Assembly: GCA_002385985.1 (NCBI GenBank)
Contig: DGEO01000008.1
Span: 1 to 24,424, forward strand
Origin: Anaerolineaceae bacterium UBA3924
GTDB lineage: Bacteria > Chloroflexota > Anaerolineae > Anaerolineales > Anaerolineaceae
Direction: 5' to 3'
DNA: 24,424 nucleotides
Part shown: positions 14,114 to 23,258 of the stretch, in pieces
How positions within the stretch are numbered: the stretch's first letter is position 1
Layout of the letters: every line of letters begins with the position of its first letter
Notes under the pieces: generated by a model
The model's database searches: none
The model's input: the letters and a program-made list of their open reading frames with translations, nothing else
Told to the model about the DNA's origin: nothing
Program-made: the position numbers and the translations under genes

Positions 14114-15529
14114 TCAGGCGGCGGCGAAGTGCTTGCTCTCGATTGACTGCCAGGTCTCCTCGGGATTGACCGGAAGGTACGCGCCCAGCGCCGGGCTGCA
14201 GCGGCGGATTTCTTCGGCCATGCGCTGGGCAGCCCGGCGAAGCGAGAAGTGGGCGTTGGGCGCGCTGCGCAGCCCGGTGAAGTGCATGGCGGTGCGGAAG
14301 TTGAAGGTGAGCAGCACCCGGCGGCGGAAGCCGTTGGGCACCACATAGGCGGCCACCTCGGGGTTCCAGGCGGCCAGCGCTGTGTAGGATTCCTCAACCT
14401 TCTCCATGGCGCGGCGGTAGGCCGCTTCCATCCCGGCGTCGACCATGCGGCGGGGCAGGGCGTAACCCAGGCGGGCGGTCAGCGGCTGGGGCAGCTGGGT
14501 CATCATGCGGTGGCGCTTTAGCTCGAAATAAGCGCCCTGGTCAAGCACCAGGTCAAAGGTGTAAGAAGCCAGCTCGGTCTCCCGCGGGGGAATGTCGTAC
14601 TTGCCCCGCCCGGCGAGCATTTTCGCAGCCAGTTCCTGCAGTTCCTCTTTCCCGGCGTGCCTCACGCGCTCCAGGCACTGCGCATAGTCAAGGCTGCTGC
14701 CGGTGTACAGCCAGGCGGCCAGCACCTTGATTTCCCCCTGCGGGTCGTAGTCAATCAGGCGGCACCAGTCACCGTCCGGCAGGGTCACTTCGTCCGGACG
14801 GGCCGGGGCGGCATCGCGCAGCTGCTGCCAGTAGGGCACGGCGTCGGCGTATTTGACCAGGGTGGGCACATTCGCCTGCGCCACCGCCTTGATCTCGCTG
14901 CCCAGCGCGCGCACCTCGTCCAGCGGGTGAGAGAGCATCTTGCGGATGGCGTGCTCCAGCTCGCGGGCGTTGATGGTCATGCCCACGTTGGCCAGCGAGG
15001 CGGAAGGCAGCAGAAAGCGGCACACGTCCACGTACTTCGAGCGGATGCGCCGCTCCCAGGCGGCTTCGCTCTCCCCGTCCCGGCGGGGGTGCTCACCCTC
15101 GATCACCCGCCGCACGGCGGGCAGGGCCTGCTGGTAGGTTTCCATCAGCAGGCGGCAGGTTTCCAGATAAGTGTCCCGCAGGGGATGGCCTTCCAGCTCT
15201 CCGGGAATATAAAACTCCCCGCTGCCCCATTTCTGGTAGCGGGTGGATTTTTCGGTGTAGGAAGCCAGGCGGTTGGACTCCAGCGCCTCGACCGCCAGCC
15301 GGGAGATGTTCTCCGCGGCGATGTGCAGCACCGCGTGCTCGGCCACCGAAGCATGCCCGTAGCCGACCACCCATTTCTCGTGGAACTCGGCCGACTTTTC
15401 ACTGGTCAGCTCCGCGGCGATTTCGCGGAAGGACTCGGGGGAGCGCGACGTCTTGGCGAAGGTGACGGCGATGGTCTCCGGGCTGAGTTCTTTCGGGTCG
15501 AGCAGGTAGACGGAGCGTTCAGCGGGCAT
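14114..15529 (-). CDS. Double-length ThyX-like protein (tandem FAD-dependent thymidylate synthase domains)
   Basis: 471 residues, about twice the usual ThyX (220-250). Two ThyX-like halves are visible. The N half has GYGHASVAEHA (57-67), then NRLASYTEKSTRY (86-98) where the RHRxxSxNExSxRY motif should be, and TINARELEHAIRKML (185-199). The C half has RHRMMTQLPQPLTARLGY (339-356) and TFNFRTAMHFTGLRS (408-422). ThyX methylates dUMP to dTMP using FAD, NADPH and methylene-tetrahydrofolate in a tetramer whose sites lie between subunits. Neither half has the full signature: the N half lost the RH of RHR but keeps S, E, S, R, Y; the C half keeps RHR but lost N/E. The start overlaps the ribF end by 11 bases. 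It may be a fused-dimer synthase or a derived enzyme; true dTMP synthesis is not proven. Confidence 0.8.
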   Translation of the reverse strand: MPAERSVYLLDPKELSPETIAVTFAKTSRSPESFREIAAELTSEKSAEFHEKWVVGYGHASVAEHAVLHIAAENISRLAVEALESNRLASYTEKSTRYQKWGSGEFYIPGELEGHPLRDTYLETCRLLMETYQQALPAVRRVIEGEHPRRDGESEAAWERRIRSKYVDVCRFLLPSASLANVGMTINARELEHAIRKMLSHPLDEVRALGSEIKAVAQANVPTLVKYADAVPYWQQLRDAAPARPDEVTLPDGDWCRLIDYDPQGEIKVLAAWLYTGSSLDYAQCLERVRHAGKEELQELAAKMLAGRGKYDIPPRETELASYTFDLVLDQGAYFELKRHRMMTQLPQPLTARLGYALPRRMVDAGMEAAYRRAMEKVEESYTALAAWNPEVAAYVVPNGFRRRVLLTFNFRTAMHFTGLRSAPNAHFSLRRAAQRMAEEIRRCSPALGAYLPVNPEETWQSIESKHFAAA

Positions 15530-16448
15530 GGTCGAGGATCTCCTTCGTGGTGTGGATGTCCTGTTGAATCTGGTTTACCAGCGCTTCGACGGTGGAGAAG
15601 CGTATTTCCTCCCGCAGGCGCTCGACGAACTGCACCTCCAGCTGGCGGCCGTAGAGGTCCCCGTTGAAATCGAGCAGGTGGGCCTCGACGCGCGGGTTTT
15701 CGGGCTGGTTCTCGAAGGTCGGGTTCACCCCGACGCTGGTGACCGAAGCGATGACTTCTCCGTCGATTACTGCGCGGGTGGCGTAGACGCCGTTGGCGGG
15801 AATGATCTGCTCCTCCCAGACGCCCAGGTTGGCGGTGGGAATGCCGATGCGCCGGCCCCGGGCGTCCCCGGGAATGACCGGGCCGAGCAGGCTGTAATCG
15901 CGGCCCAGCAGGCGGGCCGCTTCGCGGACCTGGCCTTGCTGCAGCAGGTGCCGGATCTGGCTGGAGGAGACCATTTCCCCGTCGACGGTGACGCTCTCCA
16001 TCACGGTCAGCCGGTAGCCCATCTGCTCGCCCAGCTGGCGCAGGCGGTCGGCGCTGCCCTCGCGGCCTTTGCCCAGGGCAAAGCCGGGGCCGATCCACAG
16101 CTGGCGCAGGCGGGTGTGTTCGGCCAGGTTGCGCATAAAGGTCTCCGCGGTCTGCGAAGCCAGCTCCAGGTCGAAGGTGAGGGTGATCACGGCATCCACC
16201 CCCAGCGCCGAGAGCAGCCGGGCGCGCTCCTCCGGGCCGGTCAGGTAATACCGCCCGCTGAGCCCGCGCAGCACCTTCACGGGGTGGGGGAAGAAGGTGA
16301 CCACCGCTGCCGGGTCGCCGGCAGCATGAGCCTGTTCCACCAGACGAGAGATCAGGATCTGGTGACCGCGGTGCACACCGTCAAATGATCCAATCGTCAG
16401 CCACGCGTTGTTGAGAGAGACAGGATCAAGTGAACGGTAATGCTGCAT
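15519..16448 (-). CDS. ribF: Bifunctional riboflavin kinase/FAD synthetase
   Basis: 309 residues, family length. It phosphorylates riboflavin to FMN and adenylates it to FAD. The N-terminal nucleotidyltransferase shows TIGSFDGVHRGHQ (residues 18-30, HxGH site), TFFPHPVKVL and SSSQIRHLLQQG (ISSxxIR-type motif). The C-terminal kinase shows GIPTANLG (PTAN motif) and NGVYA. ATG 16448 has no clear Shine-Dalgarno. A small AGGT/ACCT hairpin sits directly before it and a GC-rich hairpin occupies the rest of the 67-base gap to truB. No FMN riboswitch fits in that gap. The 3' end overlaps the ThyX-like gene by 11 bases, coupling synthesis of FAD to a protein of an FAD-using family. Confidence 0.95.
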   Translation of the reverse strand: MQHYRSLDPVSLNNAWLTIGSFDGVHRGHQILISRLVEQAHAAGDPAAVVTFFPHPVKVLRGLSGRYYLTGPEERARLLSALGVDAVITLTFDLELASQTAETFMRNLAEHTRLRQLWIGPGFALGKGREGSADRLRQLGEQMGYRLTVMESVTVDGEMVSSSQIRHLLQQGQVREAARLLGRDYSLLGPVIPGDARGRRIGIPTANLGVWEEQIIPANGVYATRAVIDGEVIASVTSVGVNPTFENQPENPRVEAHLLDFNGDLYGRQLEVQFVERLREEIRFSTVEALVNQIQQDIHTTKEILDHAR

Positions 16449-16515
16449 GGGAGGTTTTTACCTGACAAGGGAGGATGGTTTTGCGCCGCCCGGGGAGGGG
16501 ACCGGGCAGGCGGGA

Positions 16516-17427
16516 TCAGCTAAAGAACACCTTTTTGGGCTGCCACTCGCGCGTTTCGGGGACGAACTCCATCAGCGCGACCAGCTCTCCCTGCTCGTTG
16601 ATGCCGCGGGCCATACCGCCCGGGTTGTCTTCGGCAGGGACGCGGTGTCCGTGGCGCACCTCCTCGACCTGGTCGGGGTCCAGCTCGACGGCCGGCCAGT
16701 CCGAGAGAGCTTCCGCGGCAGGGATCAGGTACTGGTACCAGGTGCCTTCCTCGAAAGCCTCGCGCAGCTTGCGCAGCGGCACCGCATCGCGCAGGGTGAA
16801 GCGGCCGCTCTTGGTGCGCCGCAGGCCGATCAGGTGCGCGCCCACGCCGAGCGCTTCGCCCAGGTCGTGCGCCAGCGAGCGTACATAGGTGCCCGAGGAG
16901 CAGTACACGTCGATCACCGCTTCGGGGGGATCCCATTCCAGCAGCTCCAGGCTGTACACCTCGATCACGCGCGGCTCCAGATCCACCTCTTCGCCCTGGC
17001 GGGCCATGTCGTAGGCCTTGCGCCCTTTCACTTTCACGGCGGAGTAGGGGGGAGGAACCTGCTCGATGCGCCCGACGAACTTCTGCAGCACTCGCTCGAA
17101 ATCTTCTTCGGTAATGTGATCCACCGGGGCGGACTTGATCACGCGGCCGTCGGCATCGTAGGTGTCGGTGGTTTCACCCAGCTGGATGACCGCCTGGTAG
17201 CGCTTGTCAGAGGCGGAGACGTATTCGCTCAGGCGGACGGCCGGACCGACCAGCACCACCAGCACGCCCGAAGCACGCGGGTCCAGGGTGCCGGTGTGGC
17301 CGGCGCGGCGGATGTTCGACCCCTTGCGCACCGCCTGAACAACTTCGTGTGACGTTAATCCTACCGGTTTGTCGATGACCAGGACGCCGGAGATCGCGTT
17401 GCGGATGTCAAATGCCCCATTCTCCAT
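16516..17427 (-). CDS. truB: tRNA pseudouridine-55 synthase
   Basis: 303 residues. It makes pseudouridine 55 in the T-loop of tRNA. The N-terminal GVLVIDKPVGLTSHEVV and the catalytic loop GHTGTLDPRASGVL (nucleophile D49) are diagnostic, followed by KRYQAVIQLGETTDTYDADG and the CSSGTYVRSLAHDLG strand in the second half. ATG 17427 has GGGGAG at about 7 bases. It sits in the usual place between nrnA and ribF. The C-terminal part (about 245-303) resembles a short PUA-like extension. Intact. Confidence 0.96.
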   Translation of the reverse strand: MENGAFDIRNAISGVLVIDKPVGLTSHEVVQAVRKGSNIRRAGHTGTLDPRASGVLVVLVGPAVRLSEYVSASDKRYQAVIQLGETTDTYDADGRVIKSAPVDHITEEDFERVLQKFVGRIEQVPPPYSAVKVKGRKAYDMARQGEEVDLEPRVIEVYSLELLEWDPPEAVIDVYCSSGTYVRSLAHDLGEALGVGAHLIGLRRTKSGRFTLRDAVPLRKLREAFEEGTWYQYLIPAAEALSDWPAVELDPDQVEEVRHGHRVPAEDNPGGMARGINEQGELVALMEFVPETREWQPKKVFFS

Positions 17428-17483
17428 TCCGTTTCTCCCCTCGAAGATTCAGACAAAATCTCTTCACTGGTAATGATGAGTCC

Positions 17484-18461
17484 TCATTCATTCCTGGATT
17501 TGAGCAGTTCTTTAGTTGCTTTAAGGACCTTCTCGACCACTAAGTCCATGCTGCCGGGGACTTCGGCTCCCGCAGCGGCAGGATGGCCGCCACCCCCAAA
17601 TTGAAGCGCGATCTGCGAAACGTCCAACCCTGGTCGAGCCCGCCAGCTGACTTTGGTGAGCTGGTCCCGCTGCTCGATAAATAACACAGAGATGTCTGCT
17701 TCTTCAATGCTGGATAACAAGTTGGTTAGATCAGCGTCATCGTTCCCATTATAGCCCATAGTCTTTCGATCTTCCAAGGTTAAGGTCGTCCAGATCAGGC
17801 GGTCCATGCGCTGAAGCTTGGACAGACCGGCTCCCCAGTAGCGGGCGGCTCGGTAGGAACGGCTGATGAGCGTGCGCTGGTAGATTTCGTGCAGGTCGGC
17901 CCCGAGCTCCATCAGCTGCGCGGCGGCACGGAATGCCTCCGGTGTCATGTTGGAGGTGCGGAAGCCGATGGTGTCGGTGATCAACCCGGTCATGAGGGCA
18001 CTGGCCACCTCGACGGTCAGCGGCAGGTTCCAGCGGGGCAGGTACCGGGTCAGGATGACCGCGGTGGCAGGCGCGCCGGGGTCGATCAGGTTCAGGCGGC
18101 CGTAGCGCAGGTTGGTGATGTGATGGTCGATAACCAGATCCACCGGGTGGTTCTGGTGCGCGCCGCCCAGGCGATCCAGGTCCGCGGTGTCGACGGAGAC
18201 CCGCAGGTCGAACTCACCGCTGGCCTGTTTGAGGATCTGGTCCGCGCCTTTCAGAAAGCGGTGGGTGGAGGGAACGCCGTCCACCAGCACCATTTGCACG
18301 TCTTTCCCGGCCGCCTTCAGGGCCAGGCCCAGCCCCAGCAGCGAGCCTACCGCGTCGCCGTCCGGGCGGATGTGAGAGGTGACCAGGATGCGGGTCGCGC
18401 CGGCGAACGCGTCCCGCATCTGTTCCACAACGTCGGTATCACTCAGTGTCGTCTTCGTCAT
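17484..18461 (-). CDS. nrnA: NrnA-like DHH/DHHA1 phosphoesterase
   Basis: 325 residues. DHH-family enzymes at this position are oligoribonuclease / pAp phosphatase (NrnA). Metal-site motifs are TSHIRPDGDAVGS (residues 28-40), SVDTADLDRLG (D of motif II) and VIDHHITN (the DHH motif). The C-terminal DHHA1 domain ends with GGGGHPAAAGAEV, which binds substrate. ATG 18461 overlaps the end of rbfA by 23 bases; a later ATG (18419) is possible but would start very close to the first motif. It lies in the rbfA-nrnA-truB order found in many bacteria. RNA-end turnover alongside ribosome maturation is the likely task. Confidence 0.92.
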   Translation of the reverse strand: MTKTTLSDTDVVEQMRDAFAGATRILVTSHIRPDGDAVGSLLGLGLALKAAGKDVQMVLVDGVPSTHRFLKGADQILKQASGEFDLRVSVDTADLDRLGGAHQNHPVDLVIDHHITNLRYGRLNLIDPGAPATAVILTRYLPRWNLPLTVEVASALMTGLITDTIGFRTSNMTPEAFRAAAQLMELGADLHEIYQRTLISRSYRAARYWGAGLSKLQRMDRLIWTTLTLEDRKTMGYNGNDDADLTNLLSSIEEADISVLFIEQRDQLTKVSWRARPGLDVSQIALQFGGGGHPAAAGAEVPGSMDLVVEKVLKATKELLKSRNE

Positions 18462-18834
18462 CTTCTTCTTCCGGGGGAGCGGGTTGTTCAGCGTGCAGCT
18501 GGGCCAGCAGCCGCTCGATGCGGTCGGCCCGCTCCGGGGTGGGGTCCCAGTGGAAGCGCAGGCGCGGGAACTGGCGCAGCTCCACCCGTTCGGCCAGGGC
18601 GCGCCGCAGGAACCCGCTGGCGCTCTCCAGCCCGGCGAGCACTTCCGGCGCCCGTTTGCTGCCCTCGATGGCGGAAACGAAGATGTTGGCGTAGGCCAGC
18701 TCGCGGTCCACGGTCACATCAGTGATGGAGATGCCGCTCAGCCGAGGGTCGCTCACCTCGTTCATCACGATCATCTCAGACAGCTCCTGGCGGATGCGGT
18801 CCGCGATGCGCTGGAGTCGCATTTTCGAAGGCAT
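18439..18834 (-). CDS. rbfA: Ribosome-binding factor A
   Basis: 131 residues. It is a KH-fold factor that binds the 30S subunit during 16S rRNA 5'-end maturation and cold adaptation. Typical segments are MRLQRIADRIRQELSEMI at the start, DPRLSGISITDVTVDRELAY, then LRQFPRLRFHWDPTPERADR followed by RIERLL. The tail is strongly acidic (EEEDDEDDTE). ATG 18834 has a very good AAGGAGGT 7-8 bases upstream. It starts 15 bases after infB and overlaps nrnA. Secure. Confidence 0.95.
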   Translation of the reverse strand: MPSKMRLQRIADRIRQELSEMIVMNEVSDPRLSGISITDVTVDRELAYANIFVSAIEGSKRAPEVLAGLESASGFLRRALAERVELRQFPRLRFHWDPTPERADRIERLLAQLHAEQPAPPEEEDDEDDTE

Positions 18835-18849
18835 GCGCTTACCTCCTTT

Positions 18850-20640
18850 TTAGAAGGATGTCTTCTCGAGTATATAACACTCGATCACATCCCCGACCTC
18901 AAAATCGTCATAGCCGCGCAGGTTGGCGCCGAACTCAAAGCCCTGGCGGACTTCGCGGACGTCGTCCTTGCCGTGCTTGAGCGAGGAGAACTCGCCGTGC
19001 CAGATCTCCTTGCCGCCGCGCAGCAGGCGGACCTTGGCGTTGCGGCGGATTTCGCCGTTGACCACACGACCGCCGGCCACCTTGCCGACCTTCGAGATGT
19101 TGAACACGGCCAGAATGTTGGCCTGACCGATGACGGTCTCCTTGACCTCCGGCTCGAGCATGCCCTTGAGCGCCTTTTCCACATCCTCAATCATCCGGTA
19201 AATAATATCGTACAGACGGATGGAGACGCCCTCAGATTCTGCCAGACGGCGGGCGGCGGCGTCGGCGGTGACGTTGAAGCCAATCACGATGGCCTGCGAA
19301 GCGCTGGCCAGCATGACGTCGTTTTCGGAGACGTTGCCGGTTTCGTTGTGCAGCACGTTGATTGTGATTTCGCTGTCCTTTTCCAGGTCCTTCAGCGATT
19401 TGACGATCGGCTCCAGCGAGCCCTGCACGTCCGCCTTGATGATCAGGCGCAGCTCTTTGTCCTCGCCGGCCTGGGCGCGGCTGAACAGCTCTTCCAGCGT
19501 GGCCCGCGGGGTCTGGGCGGCCACCTGCGCCTCGCGGCTCTGACGCTCCTCGATGATGGCGCGGGCTTCCTTCTCGGAAGGCACCACCCGGAAGATCTCA
19601 CCGGCTGCGGGCACATCATTCAAACCCATAATCTGAACCGGGGTGGAGGGGCCGGCCTTGCGGATGCGCTTGCCGCGGAAATCGAACATGGCCTTGATGC
19701 GCCCGTAGGAGCTGCCCGCGATGACCGTGTCGCCGCTCTGCAGGGTGCCGTTCTGCACCAGCAGGGTGGCCAGCACGCCTTTGGCGCGGTCTACCCGGGC
19801 TTCGATCACCGTGCCGAAGACCTTCCCGTCGGGGTTGGCTTTGATGCTGAGGGACTCGGCGGTCAGGTTGACTGCCTCCAGCAGGTCTTCGATGCCCTGC
19901 TTCTGCTTGGCCGAGACCGGGACGACAATGGTGTCGCCGTCCCACTCATCCGGCACCAGGCCGTTTTCGGCCAGCTGGTTCTTGACGAAATCGGGGTTGG
20001 CATCCGGGCGGTCGATCTTGTTCAGGGCAACAATAATGGGCACCCGCGCTGCGCGGGCATGGGCGATGGCCTCGCGCGTCTGGGGCATGACGCCGTCATC
20101 CGCAGCAACCACCAGGATCACAATGTCGGCCCCCTGAGCGCCGCGGGCGCGCATGGCGGTAAATGCGGCATGACCCGGGGTATCCAGGAAGGTGATCAGC
20201 TGATTCTGGTGCTCCACCTGGTAGGCGCCGATGTGCTGGGTGATGCCGCCGGCCTCACCGCTGGCCACGTTGGTGTGGCGGATGGCGTCCAGCAGGGTGG
20301 TCTTGCCGTGGTCCACGTGGCCCAGGATGGTGACCACCGGCGGGCGGTTAGTCAGTTTGGCGGGATCTTCGTCAGCAATCAGCTGGCGCCACAGGGGAAT
20401 CTCTCCGGTCTCGGCCTCTTCGACGGCCTCCTCGATGGTCTCGGCGCGGGCCTCAAACCCCAGCTCTGATGCCACGATCGCGGCGGTGTCGAAATCCACC
20501 AGCTGGTTTATGTTGGCCATCACCCCGTTCGACATGAGAATTTTGATCACCTGAATCGGGCTGGCGGAGGTCCGCTGGGCCAGATCTCGGACAGTAATGC
20601 TGCCTGGTAGTTCGATCACGTTTTGTCCGTTATCGCTCAT
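18850..20640 (-). CDS. infB: Translation initiation factor IF-2, short form
   Basis: 596 residues; many bacterial IF-2 proteins are 700-900, so the N-terminal region is reduced to one IF2_N module (about 14-63: ITVRDLAQRTSASPIQVIKI onward). The GTPase motifs are G1 GHVDHGKTT (107-115), G3 DTPGH and G4 NKID, followed by domains II to IV that bind initiator fMet-tRNA. IF-2 places fMet-tRNA on the 30S subunit and promotes 50S joining. ATG 20640 has GAGGTGA just upstream. The intergenic space to ylxR is 142 bases and lacks the ylxQ gene often found there, but has a hairpin at 20664-20714. Intact and expected to be essential. Confidence 0.97.
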   Translation of the reverse strand: MSDNGQNVIELPGSITVRDLAQRTSASPIQVIKILMSNGVMANINQLVDFDTAAIVASELGFEARAETIEEAVEEAETGEIPLWRQLIADEDPAKLTNRPPVVTILGHVDHGKTTLLDAIRHTNVASGEAGGITQHIGAYQVEHQNQLITFLDTPGHAAFTAMRARGAQGADIVILVVAADDGVMPQTREAIAHARAARVPIIVALNKIDRPDANPDFVKNQLAENGLVPDEWDGDTIVVPVSAKQKQGIEDLLEAVNLTAESLSIKANPDGKVFGTVIEARVDRAKGVLATLLVQNGTLQSGDTVIAGSSYGRIKAMFDFRGKRIRKAGPSTPVQIMGLNDVPAAGEIFRVVPSEKEARAIIEERQSREAQVAAQTPRATLEELFSRAQAGEDKELRLIIKADVQGSLEPIVKSLKDLEKDSEITINVLHNETGNVSENDVMLASASQAIVIGFNVTADAAARRLAESEGVSIRLYDIIYRMIEDVEKALKGMLEPEVKETVIGQANILAVFNISKVGKVAGGRVVNGEIRRNAKVRLLRGGKEIWHGEFSSLKHGKDDVREVRQGFEFGANLRGYDDFEVGDVIECYILEKTSF

Positions 20641-20663
20641 CTTTCACCTCGTGTTAAAAATTA

Positions 20664-20714
20664 TGCACCCATCCAAGCTTGCCAAGTCAGCTGTCAATCT
20701 ACCGGTTGGGTGCA
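20664..20714 (-). other. Hairpin in the ylxR-infB gap
   Basis: TGCACCCAACC (20714-20704, minus strand) pairs with GGATGGGTGCA (20674-20664) with one mismatch; the 29-nt loop holds a further CAAGCTTG palindrome. ATAATTTTTAAC follows, then the infB ribosome site. It may be a leaky terminator, a processing site or an infB control element; the long loop makes efficient termination doubtful. Confidence 0.4.
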
Positions 20715-20782
20715 CAAGTATTTCTGCTCGAAGAGCGGTCAGGACGGGCTAGGTCAGCGTCTCATCATACCCTTTTGAGCTT

Positions 20783-21103
20783 TCACAGCTCGAGCGCTTC
20801 TCCCTGTTCGATTTCCGGCGTTTCGGGGAGGTTTTCCCAGAAGGCCTGCAGGGCTGCTCGATCCTGGTCGGTCAACTCGGTCCGCAAAGCGCTGGCAAGC
20901 GGTCCTTTCAGGGCGCGCTGCCAGCAGCTCCGGGCGTTGTGCAAGTACGCTCCTCGCCCAGCGAGCTTGCCCGTCGGGTCCACAACGACGCCTTCAGGCG
21001 TGCGCACGATTCTGGTGAGTGCCCGTTTGGGCAGAACCAGACGGCAGCCTACACAGGTTCGCTGCGGGACGTGCTTCACTCGCTTCGGTGATTTCTTGGC
21101 CAC
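20783..21103 (-). CDS. ylxR: YlxR-family RNA-binding protein
   Basis: About 106 residues from GTG 21103. YlxR (DUF448) is a small RNA-binding protein encoded between nusA and infB; roles in RNase P or transcription modulation have been proposed for homologs. The signature is RTCVGCRLVLPKRALTRIVR and LAGRGAYLHNARSCW, with the CVGC turn and the GRGAYL strand. The frame is also open to ATG 21142, which would overlap nusA by 19 bases, but that start has no Shine-Dalgarno. GTG 21103 has GAGAG about 8 bases before it and matches the usual start just ahead of the basic KKSPKRVKHVPQRT. A C-terminal acidic extension (about 30 residues) exceeds the core domain. Confidence 0.88.
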   Translation of the reverse strand: MAKKSPKRVKHVPQRTCVGCRLVLPKRALTRIVRTPEGVVVDPTGKLAGRGAYLHNARSCWQRALKGPLASALRTELTDQDRAALQAFWENLPETPEIEQGEALEL

Positions 21104-21123
21104 CTGACTTCTCTCAAGAATGC

Positions 21124-23025
<1,902 letters not shown>

Positions 23026-23060
23026 CCGTGCTTTTTCTCCAACACACTTCAACTTAAGAA

Positions 23061-23085
23061 GAAAAGTGGGGGTTGCCCACTTTTC
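23061..23085 (-). promoter_or_regulatory. Perfect hairpin in the nusA 5' leader
   Basis: GAAAAGTGGG (23085-23076, minus strand) and CCCACTTTTC (23070-23061) form a 10-bp perfect stem with a 5-nt loop, followed by TTCTTAAG. It lies between the predicted start of transcription (about 23114) and the nusA ATG. It could serve as a NusA-sensitive pause or terminator for autoregulation, or as an mRNA-stabilising element. Confidence 0.5.
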
Positions 23086-23120
23086 GTTGCTCACGAATAG
23101 GTTGCACTGCGTACGACGCT

Positions 23121-23149
23121 ATTTTAACATAGAAATGGTCCAGATGCAA
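23121..23149 (-). promoter_or_regulatory. Probable promoter of the nusA operon
   Basis: TTGCAT (23149-23144), 17-bp spacer, TAAAAT (23126-23121, 5 of 6). The -10 is good, the -35 keeps only TTG. Expected start near 23114, leaving a leader of about 90 bases. Confidence 0.6.
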
Positions 23150-23258
23150 GTCAGTCACTCAAGAGAATTGGCCCTTACGGCAGGTTATCGCCGGCCAGGC
23201 GCCGGATTCTGACGGTACAATTAACCCATCCCGGTCTATTCCCTCAAGAGGTGCGCGC

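Noticed and set aside
16449..16515. FMN riboswitch before ribF
   Set aside because: The gap is only 67 bases and contains a simple GC-rich hairpin; the conserved FMN (RFN) element needs about 120 bases or more with a six-way junction.
18379..20469. A 696-codon open frame on the plus strand opposite rbfA/infB
   Set aside because: Composition shadow of infB: no recognisable motif, and the infB GTPase motifs on the other strand are unambiguous.
23026..23094. N-terminal extension of nusA from GTG 23094
   Set aside because: No ribosome site; the extension encodes the leader hairpin; the family N-terminus (MKNEF...) begins at 23025.
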